A stretch of DNA of 64,000 bases from Intrasporangium oryzae NRRL B-24470 (GCF_000576595.1 NZ_AWSA01000004.1:1-64000), one strand, 5' to 3'; shown: positions 9,126-18,268, numbered from the stretch's first letter. The notes: generated from the sequence alone by a model not told the origin. A program made the numbers and translations.

Positions 9126-9144
9126 TCGAGGCAGCGGGCCGGTC

Positions 9145-9179
9145 GTGGCCGCGAATGCGCACACCGCGTTCGCGGCCAC
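9145..9179. terminator. Hairpin terminator between convergent actP and proB
   Basis: GTGGCCGCGAA (9145-9155) pairs perfectly with TTCGCGGCCAC (9169-9179) around a 13-nt loop. It lies 19 bp after the actP stop and can serve both strands. The rest of the 286-bp gap (9126-9411) shows only one GCGGCATACG motif copy on the minus strand near 9188. Confidence 0.7.
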
Positions 9180-9411
9180 CACCATGTCGTATGCCGCGTA
9201 CCTCCTCCCGTCGAGACCCGCGCTCGGTCTCTGCCCCGGTCGGGCCCTGGCCCGACGAGTCTCGCGGTCTTGGGATCCCACCCGCTCCACCACCTCGCCG
9301 CGGCGGAGAAGCTGTGGCGTGGGACGGGGTTCCGGCCGCGGTTTCTTCGCCGGGGCGGAGAAGCTGTGCGAGAGGAAGGCGGGGAGGGGGCCGGGGGAGC
9401 GGCTGCCGTTG

Positions 9412-10524
9412 TCAGAGGACGACGAGGTCGTCGCGGTGGATGACCTCGCGCTCGTACTCCGGGCCGAGATCGGCCGCGAGCTCCCGGGTCGAGCGACCAA
9501 GCAGGCTCGGAAGCTCGGCGGAGCTGTAGTTGACGAGGCCGCGGGCGATCCGGACGCCGTCGGGGGAGCAGACGTCAACGGGGTCCCCGTCGTGGAAGGT
9601 GCCCTCGACGGCCGTGATGCCTGCGGGCAGCAGCGACTTCTTTCGGTGCACGAGCGCGGCGACGGCGCCCGCGTCGATGATGAGGCGACCGCGGGCCGTC
9701 GTGGCGTGCTCGAGCCAAAGCCGACGCGACCGGCCCCGGACGCCCATCGGCAGGAAAATCGTCCCCACGTCCTCGCCCCCGAGGACCTCGGTGACCCGGT
9801 CGGCCGCGGTGACCGCAGTCGTCACACCGGCTGCGGTCGCGATGCGGGCCGCCTCCACCTTGGTCGTCATCCCACCGGTGCCGACCTTCGAGCCGCTGCC
9901 CCCGATCACGACGTGGGCGAGGTCCTGGGGGCCGCGAACCAGCGGGATCCGGGACGTCCCGGCCCTGCTCGGCGGACCGTCGTAGAGCGCGTCGACATCG
10001 GACAGCAGGACGAGCGCGTCGGCGTCGATGAGGTGAGCCACGAGGGCGGCGAGCCGGTCGTTGTCGCCGAACCGGATCTCGCTCGTCGCGACCGTGTCGT
10101 TCTCGTTGACGATGGGCAGGACCCGCAGGTCGAGGAGTCGCTCCAGGGTGCGTCGGGCGTTGGCGTAGTGCGACCGTCGCGTGACGTCGTCCGCCGTGAG
10201 GAGCACCTGGCCCACCGTGATCCGATGCATCCCGAACGCGTGGGTGTAGGCGGCGAGGAGGGCGCCTTGCCCGACAGAGGCGGCCGCCTGCTGCGTCGCG
10301 AGGTCGCGCGGCCGAGTGCTGAGGCCGAGCGGCTGGAGCCCGGCCGCGATGGCGCCCGAGCTGACGAGGACGACCTGCGTGCCCTCGGCGTGCTTGCGGG
10401 CCAGCGCGTCGGCCAGGGAGACGAGCCGGTCGTGGTCGATGTCGCCGTCGGATCCCGTCAGCGAGCTCGACCCGACCTTGACGACGAGGCGGCGAGCGCT
10501 GCTGATGACCGAACGGGGGGACAC
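9412..10524 (-). CDS. proB: Glutamate 5-kinase
   Basis: The enzyme phosphorylates glutamate at the gamma-carboxylate, the first step of proline synthesis. The 370-residue protein has the amino-acid-kinase domain (RRLVVKVGSSSLTG, VVLVSSGAIAAG, PIVNENDTV, GTGGMTTKVEAA) and a C-terminal PUA domain (about 285-360) as in E. coli ProB. It starts with GTG; a TAGAGT hexamer six bases upstream predicts a leaderless mRNA. It is transcribed away from proA, an unusual arrangement, and is separated from obg by the symporter region. Confidence 0.97.
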   Translation of the reverse strand: MSPRSVISSARRLVVKVGSSSLTGSDGDIDHDRLVSLADALARKHAEGTQVVLVSSGAIAAGLQPLGLSTRPRDLATQQAAASVGQGALLAAYTHAFGMHRITVGQVLLTADDVTRRSHYANARRTLERLLDLRVLPIVNENDTVATSEIRFGDNDRLAALVAHLIDADALVLLSDVDALYDGPPSRAGTSRIPLVRGPQDLAHVVIGGSGSKVGTGGMTTKVEAARIATAAGVTTAVTAADRVTEVLGGEDVGTIFLPMGVRGRSRRLWLEHATTARGRLIIDAGAVAALVHRKKSLLPAGITAVEGTFHDGDPVDVCSPDGVRIARGLVNYSSAELPSLLGRSTRELAADLGPEYEREVIHRDDLVVL

Positions 10525-10530
10525 GGCCCA

Positions 10531-10536
10531 ACTCTA
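10531..10536 (-). promoter_or_regulatory. -10 element of a predicted leaderless proB mRNA
   Basis: TAGAGT on the minus strand, six bases before the proB GTG (10522-10524). No ribosome-binding site precedes the start. Confidence 0.4.
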
Positions 10537-10703
10537 GTGAGGGGTGAGCCCCCCGGCGGGTCGGGCAGCCAGGTGTCGAGACGACCATCGGGCGGGCGCC
10601 CGGCCTGGCACCCTGCTAAACGCCGGACACACGATGGGGTCGAGGGGCGGTCGACGTGCGGCCGAGGGGCGAGATCCGCGTGCTCGTGATCGGCGCCCGC
10701 GCC

Positions 10704-10709
10704 TACGCT
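10704..10709 (+). promoter_or_regulatory. -10 element of a predicted leaderless proA mRNA
   Basis: TACGCT, then six bases, then the proA ATG at 10716. The divergent proB and proA promoters share a 191-bp region. Confidence 0.4.
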
Positions 10710-10715
10710 TGAGGC

Positions 10716-11999
10716 ATGTCCGCAGCCATCGACCCCGCCGTCGTCGAGCACGTGACCGCGCTCGCCGACCGGGCCCGCGTCGCCTCCCGACGCCTCGCGC
10801 TCATGTCCCGTGCCGACAAGGACGCCGCCCTCCTGCGTCTCGCCGATGCCGTCGAGGCGGCGACCCCGGCGATCCTCGCCGGCAACGCCGGGGACCTCGA
10901 GCGTGGGCGTGGCGCGGGCATGTCCGAGAGCCTGCAGGACCGGCTGCGCCTCGACGAGGCCCGGGTCGCGGCCGTCGCCCAGGCACTGCGCGACGTCGCC
11001 GCCCTGCCCGACCCCGTCGGGGAGGTCGTCCGTGGCTCGACCCTCGCCAACGGCCTGCAGATCCGTCAGGTGCGTGTGCCGATGGGCGTCATCGGGATGA
11101 TCTACGAGGCGCGACCCAACGTCACCGTCGACGCCGCCGGCCTCTGCCTCAAGTCGGGCAACGCCGTCATCCTGCGCGGAGGGTCGGCCGCGGCCGGCAG
11201 CAACCACGCGCTGGTCGAGGCCATGCGTGCCTCCCTGGCGGAGCAGGGCCTGCCGGCCGACGCCGTCACGCTCCTCGAGGAGGGCGGCCGCGACGCGGCG
11301 CGCGCGCTCATGACGGCTCGCGGCCATGTCGACCTCGTCATCCCGCGCGGTGGTGCCGACCTGATCCAGACCGTCGTGCGCGAGTCGACGGTCCCGGTCA
11401 TCGAGACCGGGATCGGCGTCTGCCACGTCTACGTCGACCGCGCCGCCGACCTCGACAAGGCGCTCGCGATCACCCTCAACGCCAAGACGCAGCGACCGAG
11501 CGTCTGCAACGCGGCTGAGTCGCTCCTCGTCCACCGTGACGTCGCCGTCGACTTCCTGCCGAAGGTCCTGACCGACCTGGCCGGGGCGGGGGTGCGGCTG
11601 CACGTCTCGCCCGAGGTCGCGCCGCACGCGGACGCGGCGGGAGCGGCATACGCCATCGCGAGCGAGGCCGACTTCGGCACCGAGTGGCACGGACTCGAGC
11701 TGAGCGTCGCGCTCGTCGACGACCTCGACGAGGCGATGGACCGCATCCGCCGCTTCGGGACGGGTCACACGGAGGCGATCGTGACCGAGGACCGGGGCGC
11801 GGCCCGGCGGTTCACGGCGGAGGTCGACGCCGCCGTCGTCATGGTCAACGCGAGCACCCGGTTCACCGATGGGGGCGAGTTCGGCTTCGGCGCGGAGATC
11901 GGCATCTCGACCCAGAAGCTGCATGCCCGCGGTCCGATGGCGCTGCCCGAGCTGACGACGACGAAGTGGGTCGTCGACGGTGACGGGCAGGTGCGCTGA
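10716..11999 (+). CDS. proA: Glutamate-5-semialdehyde dehydrogenase
   Basis: It reduces gamma-glutamyl phosphate made by ProB, the second step of proline synthesis. The 427-residue protein has the family segments [43 protein letters not shown], catalytic Cys264 in [11 protein letters not shown], and [12 protein letters not shown]; the ending [15 protein letters not shown] is typical. The ATG has no ribosome-binding site, in keeping with a leaderless transcript. A motif copy (GAGCGGCATACG, 11641-11652) lies inside and encodes Ala-Tyr with the rare GCA codon. Confidence 0.97.
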   Translation: MSAAIDPAVVEHVTALADRARVASRRLALMSRADKDAALLRLADAVEAATPAILAGNAGDLERGRGAGMSESLQDRLRLDEARVAAVAQALRDVAALPDPVGEVVRGSTLANGLQIRQVRVPMGVIGMIYEARPNVTVDAAGLCLKSGNAVILRGGSAAAGSNHALVEAMRASLAEQGLPADAVTLLEEGGRDAARALMTARGHVDLVIPRGGADLIQTVVRESTVPVIETGIGVCHVYVDRAADLDKALAITLNAKTQRPSVCNAAESLLVHRDVAVDFLPKVLTDLAGAGVRLHVSPEVAPHADAAGAAYAIASEADFGTEWHGLELSVALVDDLDEAMDRIRRFGTGHTEAIVTEDRGAARRFTAEVDAAVVMVNASTRFTDGGEFGFGAEIGISTQKLHARGPMALPELTTTKWVVDGDGQVR

Positions 12000-12016
12000 C
12001 CCGGACGGCGTCTGCG

Positions 12017-12022
12017 TAGGAT
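12017..12022 (+). promoter_or_regulatory. -10 element of a predicted leaderless methyltransferase mRNA
   Basis: TAGGAT followed by six bases and the ATG at 12029, only 29 bp after the proA stop. Confidence 0.4.
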
Positions 12023-12028
12023 TCGAGG

Positions 12029-12724
12029 ATGGAAGGTACTGAGGTCCGCAAGCTCGCCGAGCTCGAGGACGACCACTGGTGGTACCGCGAGCGGCGGCAC
12101 CTCCTGGCCACGGCGATCAGCGGTCTCGCCCCTGGCCGGGCCATCGACATCGGGGCCGCCGGCGGCGGCAACACCCGCGTCCTGCGCGAGCACGGCTGGG
12201 ACGCCGTCGCGCTGGAGTACGGCGCAGAGGGCGCCGAGGTGGCGCACGATCGCGGTCTGGCGACGCTTCGGGGCGACGCGACGCGGCTGCCGATCGCCGA
12301 CGCCTCGCTCGACCTCGTCGTCTCCTTCGACGTCCTGGAGCACCTTCACGACGACGACGGCGCCGTCCGTGAGGTCCGGCGCGTCCTCAAGCCGGGAGGG
12401 ACCTACCTCGTCGCGGTGCCGGCCGACCCGCGCCTCTGGTCGAGCCATGACGAGGCGGTCGACCACATCCGCCGCTACACCCGCCAGGGTCTCGTCGACC
12501 TGCTCGAGCGAGGCGGCTTCGACGTCCAGCAGGTCCAGTCGTGGAACGTCCTGCTCCGCCCGGTGGTCGCGGTGCGACGCCGCAGGAGCAACGGCTCCGA
12601 TCTCGAGGACCTCCACCCGGTCGTCAACCTCGGGTTGCGCACGATCATCACGGCGGAGCGCTACCTGCCGGTCAAGAGCCTTCCGGGGGTCAGCCTGCTC
12701 GTCCGGGCCCAGCCGCGCGGCTGA
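12029..12724 (+). CDS. Class I SAM-dependent methyltransferase
   Basis: A 231-residue enzyme with a Rossmann-type SAM site: AIDIGAAGGGNT (about 38-49), acidic Glu after strand 2 (VALEYG), GDATRLPIADASLDLVVSFDVLEHL, and VRRVLKPGGTYLVAVPA. The N-terminal DDHWWYRERR is common in methyltransferases found beside cell-envelope glycosyltransferases, and one is encoded convergently next door. Substrate unknown; modification of a surface glycan or lipid-linked sugar is possible by context. Confidence 0.85.
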   Translation: MEGTEVRKLAELEDDHWWYRERRHLLATAISGLAPGRAIDIGAAGGGNTRVLREHGWDAVALEYGAEGAEVAHDRGLATLRGDATRLPIADASLDLVVSFDVLEHLHDDDGAVREVRRVLKPGGTYLVAVPADPRLWSSHDEAVDHIRRYTRQGLVDLLERGGFDVQQVQSWNVLLRPVVAVRRRRSNGSDLEDLHPVVNLGLRTIITAERYLPVKSLPGVSLLVRAQPRG

Positions 12725-12783
12725 GCCCGGACGAGCAGGCCAGCGGGGCCGCCCGCGGGTCGGCCCCGCAGGCGCTCAGCGAC

Positions 12784-13911
12784 TCACGTATGCCGCTGGG
12801 CCGGCTCCGTCACCGCCGGGCCCGACGTCGTGGCGGGCACGGAGGCCGCCGCCGGGACCGGAGCAGGGACCGGAGCAGGGGTGGCGACCGGCGCGGCGTC
12901 CGGGACGGGCGCGCCGGCAAGAGGCCCCGACGCCGGGGTGGCAGGGAGCGGCGTGCTCGTCGGGTTGTGCTCACGCCCGACCGTCGTCAGTGAGTCGTAG
13001 GCGATGAAGTACGTCGGGCGGCCCTGCATGTGGGCGTACATCCGCCCGATATACTCACCGAGGATGCCGACGCACACGAGCTGGACGGCGCCGACCCCGG
13101 AGACGATGGCGACGGTCGAGGTCCAGCCCGCGACGGTGTGGCCCTGGGCCCGGGCCACGAACGTGTAGATGAGCAGCATGGTTGCGAGGACCGCACCCCC
13201 GAGGCCGGCGAAGGTCGCCATGCGCAGCGGGGCGGTCGAGAAACCGGTGAGTGAGTCGAGCGAGAGCTTGATCATCTTCATGAGCGGGTACTTCGAGGAG
13301 CCGGCCGCCCGCTCGTCGCGCTTGTACTCGACCGTGTCCGACGGGAAGTTGAGGGCCGGGACGATGAACCGGAGGACCCGGTTGTGCTCCGGGAGGCTGT
13401 TGACCGCGTCGACCGTGGCCCGGGACATGAGGCGGAAGTCACCGGCGTCGGAGTGGGCGGAGGTCTGCGACATGAGGCCGATGAGCCGGTAGAAGGCCCG
13501 GGCCGACACCCGCTTGAACCACGTGTCGGTCGACCGGTCGTTGCGCACGCCGTAGACGACGTCGACGCCGTCGTCCTTGGCGGCCTTCAGCATCAGGGGG
13601 ATGACCTCGGGCGGGTCCTGGAGGTCCGCGTCGAGCGTCACGACGTAGTCGCCGAGGGCGCTCGCCAGCCCGGCCGAGATCGCGGCCTGGTGACCGGCGT
13701 TGGCCCGGAGCCGGATGACGCGCAGGTGCGGCCACTCACGGTGGTAGCGCTGCAGCAGGGCCGCGGTGAGGTCGGAGCTCCCGTCGTCGACGGCGACGAC
13801 CTCGTAGGAGGTCGCGAGGCCGTCGAGGATGGGGCGCAGCCGCTCGACGAGGAGGGGGAGCACCTCCTCCTCGTTGTACATGGGGATGACGACGGACAGC
13901 TCGGGCACCAT
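12784..13911 (-). CDS. GT2 polyprenol-phosphate glycosyltransferase
   Basis: A 375-residue glycosyltransferase of the dolichol/undecaprenyl-phosphate sugar synthase type. ELSVVIPMYNEEEVLPLL, VDDGSSD and the metal-binding DADLQDPPE form the GT-A active site; GDFRLMSR follows. Two C-terminal transmembrane helices (near 230-255 and 265-290) and GILGEYIGRMYAHMQGRP match GtrB/ArnC-like members that load a sugar on a lipid carrier. The last 60 residues are an Ala/Pro/Val-rich tail absent from most relatives. The ATG has TACCCT seven bases upstream on the minus strand and no clear ribosome-binding site. Confidence 0.88.
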   Translation of the reverse strand: MVPELSVVIPMYNEEEVLPLLVERLRPILDGLATSYEVVAVDDGSSDLTAALLQRYHREWPHLRVIRLRANAGHQAAISAGLASALGDYVVTLDADLQDPPEVIPLMLKAAKDDGVDVVYGVRNDRSTDTWFKRVSARAFYRLIGLMSQTSAHSDAGDFRLMSRATVDAVNSLPEHNRVLRFIVPALNFPSDTVEYKRDERAAGSSKYPLMKMIKLSLDSLTGFSTAPLRMATFAGLGGAVLATMLLIYTFVARAQGHTVAGWTSTVAIVSGVGAVQLVCVGILGEYIGRMYAHMQGRPTYFIAYDSLTTVGREHNPTSTPLPATPASGPLAGAPVPDAAPVATPAPVPAPVPAAASVPATTSGPAVTEPAQRHT

Positions 13912-13999
13912 GGGTTCTAGGGTACGGCCGTGGGGTGAGGGGAACTGTCACCCGCCTGTGGACGAACCATGGCATCACGCGCTGCTAGCGTCACGGTTC

Positions 14000-14557
14000 G
14001 TGACCTCGAAGGCCGCCCCGCGCCCCGGTGACGCCGTCCACGGGCGCTTCAGCAAGTGGGGTGGCGGCCGCCACTGGGAGTGGACGGCCCGCTACCTGCG
14101 GGCCGACGAGCACGGCCACTGGTTCTTCGCGCCGGCGGGGACGGTGTGCTCCCGCCCGGGAGTCTGCTTCGTCGCGGAGGACCCGTGGGTCTCCCTGGTC
14201 CCCCGCGACGCCGGCTGGGTCGCCGGGTTCTACCCCCGGTCCAAGCCGATCAGCCTCTACGTCGACATGGCGACCCCGGCCACGTGGCGGCAGCTCGCCC
14301 CCGCGGTGTGGGAGGTCACGATGGTCGATCTCGACCTCGACGTGGTCCTGCGTCGCGAGGGTCACCTCTTCGTCGACGACGAGGACGAGTTCGCAGTGCA
14401 CCAGGTCGACCTCGACTATCCTCCCGAGATCATCGAGCTGGCACGTCGGACGAGCGATGTCGTGTACGACGCCATCGCCTCCGGCGTGGAGCCCTTCGCG
14501 ACGGTCGGCTTCGACGTCCTCGACGCCGCGGTGGCGGGTGGTCCCGCAGAGCGCTGA
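14000..14557 (+). CDS. DUF402 family protein
   Basis: A 185-residue protein from the GTG at 14000. It has the family pattern GRHWEWTARYL, a central strand-rich region and the acidic signature DLDLDVVLRREGHLFVDDEDEF followed by YPPEIIELARRTSD. Relatives include the FomD-like phosphatases, which hydrolyse nucleoside diphosphates or nucleotide-linked substrates with divalent metal bound by these acidic residues. Enzyme activity here is inferred from the fold only. A motif copy lies just after the stop (about 14585). Confidence 0.75.
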   Translation: MTSKAAPRPGDAVHGRFSKWGGGRHWEWTARYLRADEHGHWFFAPAGTVCSRPGVCFVAEDPWVSLVPRDAGWVAGFYPRSKPISLYVDMATPATWRQLAPAVWEVTMVDLDLDVVLRREGHLFVDDEDEFAVHQVDLDYPPEIIELARRTSDVVYDAIASGVEPFATVGFDVLDAAVAGGPAER

Positions 14558-14642
14558 GCCGCGGCCGACCGGCGAACCCGGCCCAGCGGCATACGCCGGC
14601 ACTGGGGGGAGACGTCCTGCGTCGACCGTCCCGGGTGGGCGC

Positions 14643-14648
14643 TAGGCT
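14643..14648 (+). promoter_or_regulatory. -10 element of the predicted nadD operon promoter
   Basis: TAGGCT, six bases, then the ATG at 14655; predicts a leaderless first cistron. Confidence 0.4.
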
Positions 14649-14654
14649 GGCCAC

Positions 14655-14867
14655 ATGTCTGATCGTGTCCTGACGCTTGCCGCGACGGAGCAGGCCGCCC
14701 GCGAGCTCCCCATGCCCGTGATCGCCTACTTCCTCGTCACCTTCGCGCTGTTCCTCGTCGCGCTCGCGGTCACGTGGAGCTTCCGCAACACCGCCTACAA
14801 GATCCAGGCGCCCCGCCACCACGCCGAGCCGCACCAGGCGATCGAGCACGACGGGTCGCAGCACTGA
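14655..14867 (+). CDS. Small single-helix membrane protein upstream of nadD
   Basis: A 70-residue protein with one transmembrane segment ([22 protein letters not shown], about 22-43) and a histidine-rich polar tail. No named family was recognised. Its stop is 2 bp before the nadD ATG, so it is the first gene of a tight run with nadD, rsfS and the phosphatase. Function unknown. Confidence 0.75.
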   Translation: MSDRVLTLAATEQAARELPMPVIAYFLVTFALFLVALAVTWSFRNTAYKIQAPRHHAEPHQAIEHDGSQH

Positions 14868-14869
14868 GC

Positions 14870-15505
14870 ATGCGCCTCGGCGTCATGGGTGGGACGTTCG
14901 ACCCCATCCACCACGGCCACCTCGTGGCCGCGAGCGAGGTGCAGTCGCTCTTCGACCTCGACGAGGTCGTCTTCGTGCCGACGGGGCAACCGTGGCAGAA
15001 GGCCGAGCGGCACGTCTCGCCTGCCGAGGACCGCTACCTCATGACCGTCATCGCGACGGCCTCCAACCCCCGTTTCACGGTCAGCCGGGTCGACATCGAC
15101 CGACCCGGTCCCACCTACACGATCGACACGCTGCGCGACATCCGCGCTGCACGGCCCGACGCCGAGCTCTTCTTCATCACCGGGGCCGACGCCCTCGCCG
15201 AGATCCTCTCGTGGAAGGACGCCGATGGGCTGTGGGACCTCGCCCACTTCATCGGGGTGACCCGGCCGGGGCACGAGCTGTCCGACAAGGGGCTGCCCGA
15301 GGAGCGCGTCACGCTCCAGGAGGTCCCCGCCATGGCGATCAGCTCCACCGACTGCCGCGCCCGCGTCGCCGCCGGCGAGCCTGTCTGGTACCTCGTGCCC
15401 GACGGCGTCGTCCAGTACATCAACAAGTACAGCCTGTATGCCGCTGGGTCGCGTCCCGCCGGTATCCGCGCTGCCGACCCCTCCCCGTCACCAGGAGAAC
15501 CGTGA
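14870..15505 (+). CDS. nadD: Nicotinate-nucleotide adenylyltransferase
   Basis: It joins nicotinate mononucleotide and ATP to make nicotinate adenine dinucleotide in NAD synthesis. The 211-residue protein has [12 protein letters not shown] (residues 7-18), the nucleotide-binding motif of the family, [10 protein letters not shown], and near the C-terminus [13 protein letters not shown], equivalent to the usual ISSTxIR with Cys in place of the hydrophobic residue. It overlaps rsfS by 4 bp. Near the end the codons TAT GCC GCT form part of a GCGGCATAC motif copy (about 15437). Confidence 0.96.
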   Translation: MRLGVMGGTFDPIHHGHLVAASEVQSLFDLDEVVFVPTGQPWQKAERHVSPAEDRYLMTVIATASNPRFTVSRVDIDRPGPTYTIDTLRDIRAARPDAELFFITGADALAEILSWKDADGLWDLAHFIGVTRPGHELSDKGLPEERVTLQEVPAMAISSTDCRARVAAGEPVWYLVPDGVVQYINKYSLYAAGSRPAGIRAADPSPSPGEP

Positions 15506-15909
15506 CCGCCACCCCCCGTTCCCTCCAGCTCGCCAAGGTGGCCGCGCTGGCCGCCGAGGAGAAGATCGCCGACAAGGTCCTCGCCATCGACGTCAGCGAC
15601 CAGATGCCGCTCACGGACGTCTTCGTCCTCGCCTCCGCCGCCTCGGAGCGGCAGGTCGGCGCGATCGTCGACGAGGTCGAGGACCGGCTGCGTGAGCAGG
15701 GCTGCAAGCCGATCCGCCGCGAGGGCGAGCGCGAGGGCCGTTGGGTGCTCATCGACTTCGGCGACATCATCGTCCACGTCCAGCACGAGGAGGAGCGCGA
15801 GTACTACGCGCTCGAGCGCCTCTGGAAGGACTGCCCCGAGGTCGACCTCGCAGCCGTCGAGGCCCTTGCCCGGCCCGTCGCGGCGGCCGCCGAGGACGAC
15901 GAGGCGTGA
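15502..15909 (+). CDS. rsfS: Ribosomal silencing factor RsfS
   Basis: A 135-residue protein of the RsfS/Iojap family that binds L14 on the 50S subunit and blocks subunit joining in starvation. It shows the family pattern [62 protein letters not shown]. It starts with a GTG overlapping the nadD stop and has the usual length plus an acidic tail. Confidence 0.96.
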   Translation: MTATPRSLQLAKVAALAAEEKIADKVLAIDVSDQMPLTDVFVLASAASERQVGAIVDEVEDRLREQGCKPIRREGEREGRWVLIDFGDIIVHVQHEEEREYYALERLWKDCPEVDLAAVEALARPVAAAAEDDEA

Positions 15910-16556
15910 CCTCCGGGCCGGGCCCGCGGCGCATCGTCATCGTCAGGCACGCCCAGACCGTCGACAACGCGGCCCGCGTCTGGCAGGGCCACAAGGACTC
16001 CGAGCTGTCCGAACGCGGCCGCGAGCAGGTGCTCGCGGCCGCTCCGCATCTCGCGGCCTACCATCCGGTGCTCATCGTCTCCAGCGACCTCCAGCGCGCT
16101 GCGGCGACGGCCGATGCGATCGCGGCCCTCACCGGGCTCGAGGTGCGGCTCGACGCCCGGCTCCGTGAGGTCCATGTCGGGGAGTGGCAGGGACTCCACG
16201 CCGACGAGGTCCGGGCCCGCTACCCCGAGGTCGTCGCCGCGCTCGACCGCGGTGAGGACGTGCCGAAGGGGGTCACCGGTGAGACGCGTGCCGACGTCGC
16301 CGCCCGGGCCGGAGCGGCAGTGCGCGACGTTGCCGAGGCGCTGGCTGCCGGTGAGACCGGCATCGTCGTGGCGCACGGCGTCTCGGGTCGGGCCGCTGCC
16401 GCCGAGCTCGTCGGCCTGTCCCAGGACGTCTCGGACGCGATCTTCCGTGGTGTCGACAACTGCCACTGGATCGAGCTCGTCGAGGTGTCCGAGAGTTTCT
16501 CCGAGGCCACTCGGTGGCGGATCGCCGGCTGGAACCTCGGTCCCTGGAGGGTCTGA
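15906..16556 (+). CDS. Histidine phosphatase, probable glucosyl-3-phosphoglycerate phosphatase
   Basis: A 216-residue enzyme of the phosphoglycerate-mutase-like family. The catalytic motif is RHAQT (His15 accepts phosphate) with a second catalytic His in VVAHGVSG; REVHVGEWQG supplies the acid Glu. In Mycobacterium tuberculosis the gene after nadD and rsfS is the glucosyl-3-phosphoglycerate phosphatase Rv2419c, and this protein occupies the same place with similar length, so that role in methylglucose-polysaccharide synthesis is plausible. The exact substrate cannot be read from sequence. GTGA overlap with rsfS. Confidence 0.85.
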   Translation: MTSGPGPRRIVIVRHAQTVDNAARVWQGHKDSELSERGREQVLAAAPHLAAYHPVLIVSSDLQRAAATADAIAALTGLEVRLDARLREVHVGEWQGLHADEVRARYPEVVAALDRGEDVPKGVTGETRADVAARAGAAVRDVAEALAAGETGIVVAHGVSGRAAAAELVGLSQDVSDAIFRGVDNCHWIELVEVSESFSEATRWRIAGWNLGPWRV

Positions 16557-16587
16557 AGGACCCGGGTCCGGGGCTCGTCCGGCCGAT

Positions 16588-16617
16588 TTGAGGTCTGGCC
16601 CGGATATTGGCTATGGT
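16588..16617 (+). promoter_or_regulatory. Probable promoter of tRNA-Ala
   Basis: TTGAGG (16588-16593), an 18-bp spacer and TATGGT (16612-16617) precede the tRNA by about 33 bp. Confidence 0.45.
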
Positions 16618-16650
16618 TACGCAGTCGCCTCACGGAGGAGACACCCGAAA

Positions 16651-16726
16651 GGGGCTGTGGCGCAGCTGGTAGCGCACCTGCATGGCATGCAGGGGGTCAG
16701 GGGTTCGAGTCCCCTCAGCTCCACCA
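16651..16726 (+). tRNA. tRNA-Ala (GGC anticodon)
   Basis: A complete 76-nt cloverleaf. The 7-bp acceptor stem GGGGCTG/CAGCTCC includes the G3:U70 pair that identifies alanine tRNAs; the anticodon stem CCTGC/GCAGG encloses loop ATGGCAT with anticodon GGC; GGTTCGAGTCC forms the T arm, and the 3' CCA is encoded. It reads GCC/GCU codons, the dominant alanine codons here. Confidence 0.98.
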
Positions 16727-16729
16727 GAC

Positions 16730-16763
16730 GAGAGGGACCGGACGGATCCGTCCGGTCCCTCTC
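16730..16763. terminator. Palindromic terminator after tRNA-Ala
   Basis: A 34-bp perfect palindrome, 17 bp per arm with no loop bases, begins 3 bp after the tRNA. It can end the tRNA transcript and the convergent minus-strand operon ending at 16861. Confidence 0.85.
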
Positions 16764-16860
16764 CGCTTTCCGTCGACTGGTTGCCCTGCGGTTGGTTGCC
16801 CCGCGGTTGGCCGCCCAGCGGCTGGTCGGCCTGGTGGCCCTCGGCGGTCGCTGGCCCTGC

Positions 16861-17870
16861 TCACGGGCAGGCATGGAACGGCTTTGCGCCCGTCGGCGCG
16901 TCGGACTCGACCCGGTCGATGCGCAGCGGCGTGGCGCCGACGGCCGGAACCAGTCGGTAGGCGAGGTCCCAGACGAGGCAGTCCGACGCCCGGTCGGGTG
17001 CATCCCTCGGCGACTGGTGTGACGTGAACGTCACGTGGGCGGTCATCGCTCCGCCTGTCCCGGCGTCGGTCGAGGTGAGGGTGATCCCGGCATAGCTCGT
17101 CGTTGCGTAACCGGCCGACCACGCCGAATAGCTGCCCAGGCGTCTGCGGGCCGCACTGGTGTAAAGCGCATAGGCATCGCGGAACCGCTGCTCGGTGATC
17201 GCGGTGAAGAACGCCGACAAGGTCGTCGCAGCCCGGCGCGCGGCCGAGTCGTTGACGAGGCTGGGGTCCAGCTGCACGACTCCCACGGTGGTCTGGACCG
17301 GGACCGGGACCGAGTCCGTCGCCGTGTTGGTGGTTGCGCTCGTTGCCGTATCCGTGGCCGGGCTGGTCGGAGCGCTTGAGGTCGGGGTCGGCGTCTCGTC
17401 ACTCGGACTGCCGGTCGTCAGGGTCGACGGACTGAGAGAGGGGCCCAATGTCACCGAGGTGGGCCCCGAGGCGCTGCCGGAGTCCTGGGCGTTGCGCATG
17501 AACAGGTACACGAGGGCCGACAGAGCGAGGACCGCAAGCGCGGCCGCGACGACCAGGCCCACCGAGGGTCGCCGACGGCCTTCGGTCGCTCGGGCCCCGG
17601 TGGGCGCGTCGACCGAAGCGGGTGCGGGGGTCCGAGCGAGGAGCCCGGTCCGGGCGGCGCAACCTCAGGCCGGCGGGGCGCTGCGGGAGGTGGTGCTGGT
17701 GGCTGTGGCTCCGGCGGGGGTGGCGGGTATGCGCGCTCCGCGGCCGCGGGGGGCGGACCTCCCACACCCTCAGTCGGGGGTTTCGACTCGACGTGTCTGA
17801 CCGGCGTTCCGCACAGCGGGCACTCGACCCGACCGGGCGGGACCTCCGTGCCGCAGACTTCGCACGTCAC
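16861..17870 (-). pseudogene. Zinc-ribbon, proline-rich membrane protein with interrupted frame
   Basis: Two overlapping frames together make one plausible protein. The first (from ATG 17870) has a zinc ribbon MTCEVCGTEVPPGRVECPLCG and a long Pro-rich region; the second (ending at 16861) supplies a transmembrane helix (LVVAAALAVLALSALVYLFM), a Ser/Thr-rich linker and an NTF2-like domain (AATTLSAFFTAITEQRFRDAYALYT). Restoring one base in the G5 tract at 17626-17630 joins them smoothly into about 336 residues. Either a real frameshift or a homopolymer error explains this; a free GTG start at 17562 for the second part is less likely. It begins 2 bp after the stop of the 131-residue gene, as third member of that operon. 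Function unknown. Confidence 0.7.
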
Positions 17871-17872
17871 GG

Positions 17873-18268
17873 CTATCCCAGCAGAGCGCCCACGGCGGTG
17901 ACCAAGGCACTGACCACCTGGGAGAGGGATGCGAGACCGCCCACGGTCTTGACGACGCCGTCCAGCATCCCGGTCAGGTGCTCCCGGCGTCTCGGCTCGC
18001 GGTGGACCTCCTTCTCCAAGGCGTCGAGCTGCCCCGTCGCCTGGGCCACGATGACGGCTGTCTGGGCGTCGGCGTCCTCGAGCGCGTCCAGGTGGGACCG
18101 AAGCTGGGCGATCAGGGTCAGCACCTCCTTCGTGGCCTCGTTGGTGCGCGATGCGCTCATGGTCACCTCGGCCGATGCGCCCGCCCCGGCCGCCAGCGCC
18201 GAGGAGTCGACCGTCGAGTTGTGGATGGTGATCGACGCTGGTTGTGGGTCGGGTCGAGGTCCTGTCAT
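17873..18268 (-). CDS. Small helical protein with N-terminal Asn/Ser/Ala-rich motif
   Basis: A 131-residue protein starting at the ATG that overlaps the upstream stop (ATGA). Residues 13-30 read ITIHNSTVDSSALAAGAG, a strand-like Asn/Ser motif closely resembling NSTLISNSSVQNSALASG near the C-terminus of the upstream gene. The middle is charged and helical (EVLTLIAQLRSHLDALEDADAQTAV...), likely a helical bundle, and the end is strongly hydrophobic (VGGLASLSQVVSALVTAVGALLG), able to insert in a membrane. No family recognised. The shared motif suggests homotypic contact between the two proteins; the amphipathic or hydrophobic tail would fit a membrane effector, but this is inference. Confidence 0.75.
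   Translation of the reverse strand: MTGPRPDPQPASITIHNSTVDSSALAAGAGASAEVTMSASRTNEATKEVLTLIAQLRSHLDALEDADAQTAVIVAQATGQLDALEKEVHREPRRREHLTGMLDGVVKTVGGLASLSQVVSALVTAVGALLG

Noticed and set aside
13829-13999. Upstream extension of the DUF402 gene frame into the start of the glycosyltransferase gene.
   Set aside because: The extra residues are antisense to the GT2 N-terminus and resemble no DUF402 protein; GTG 14000 gives the family length.
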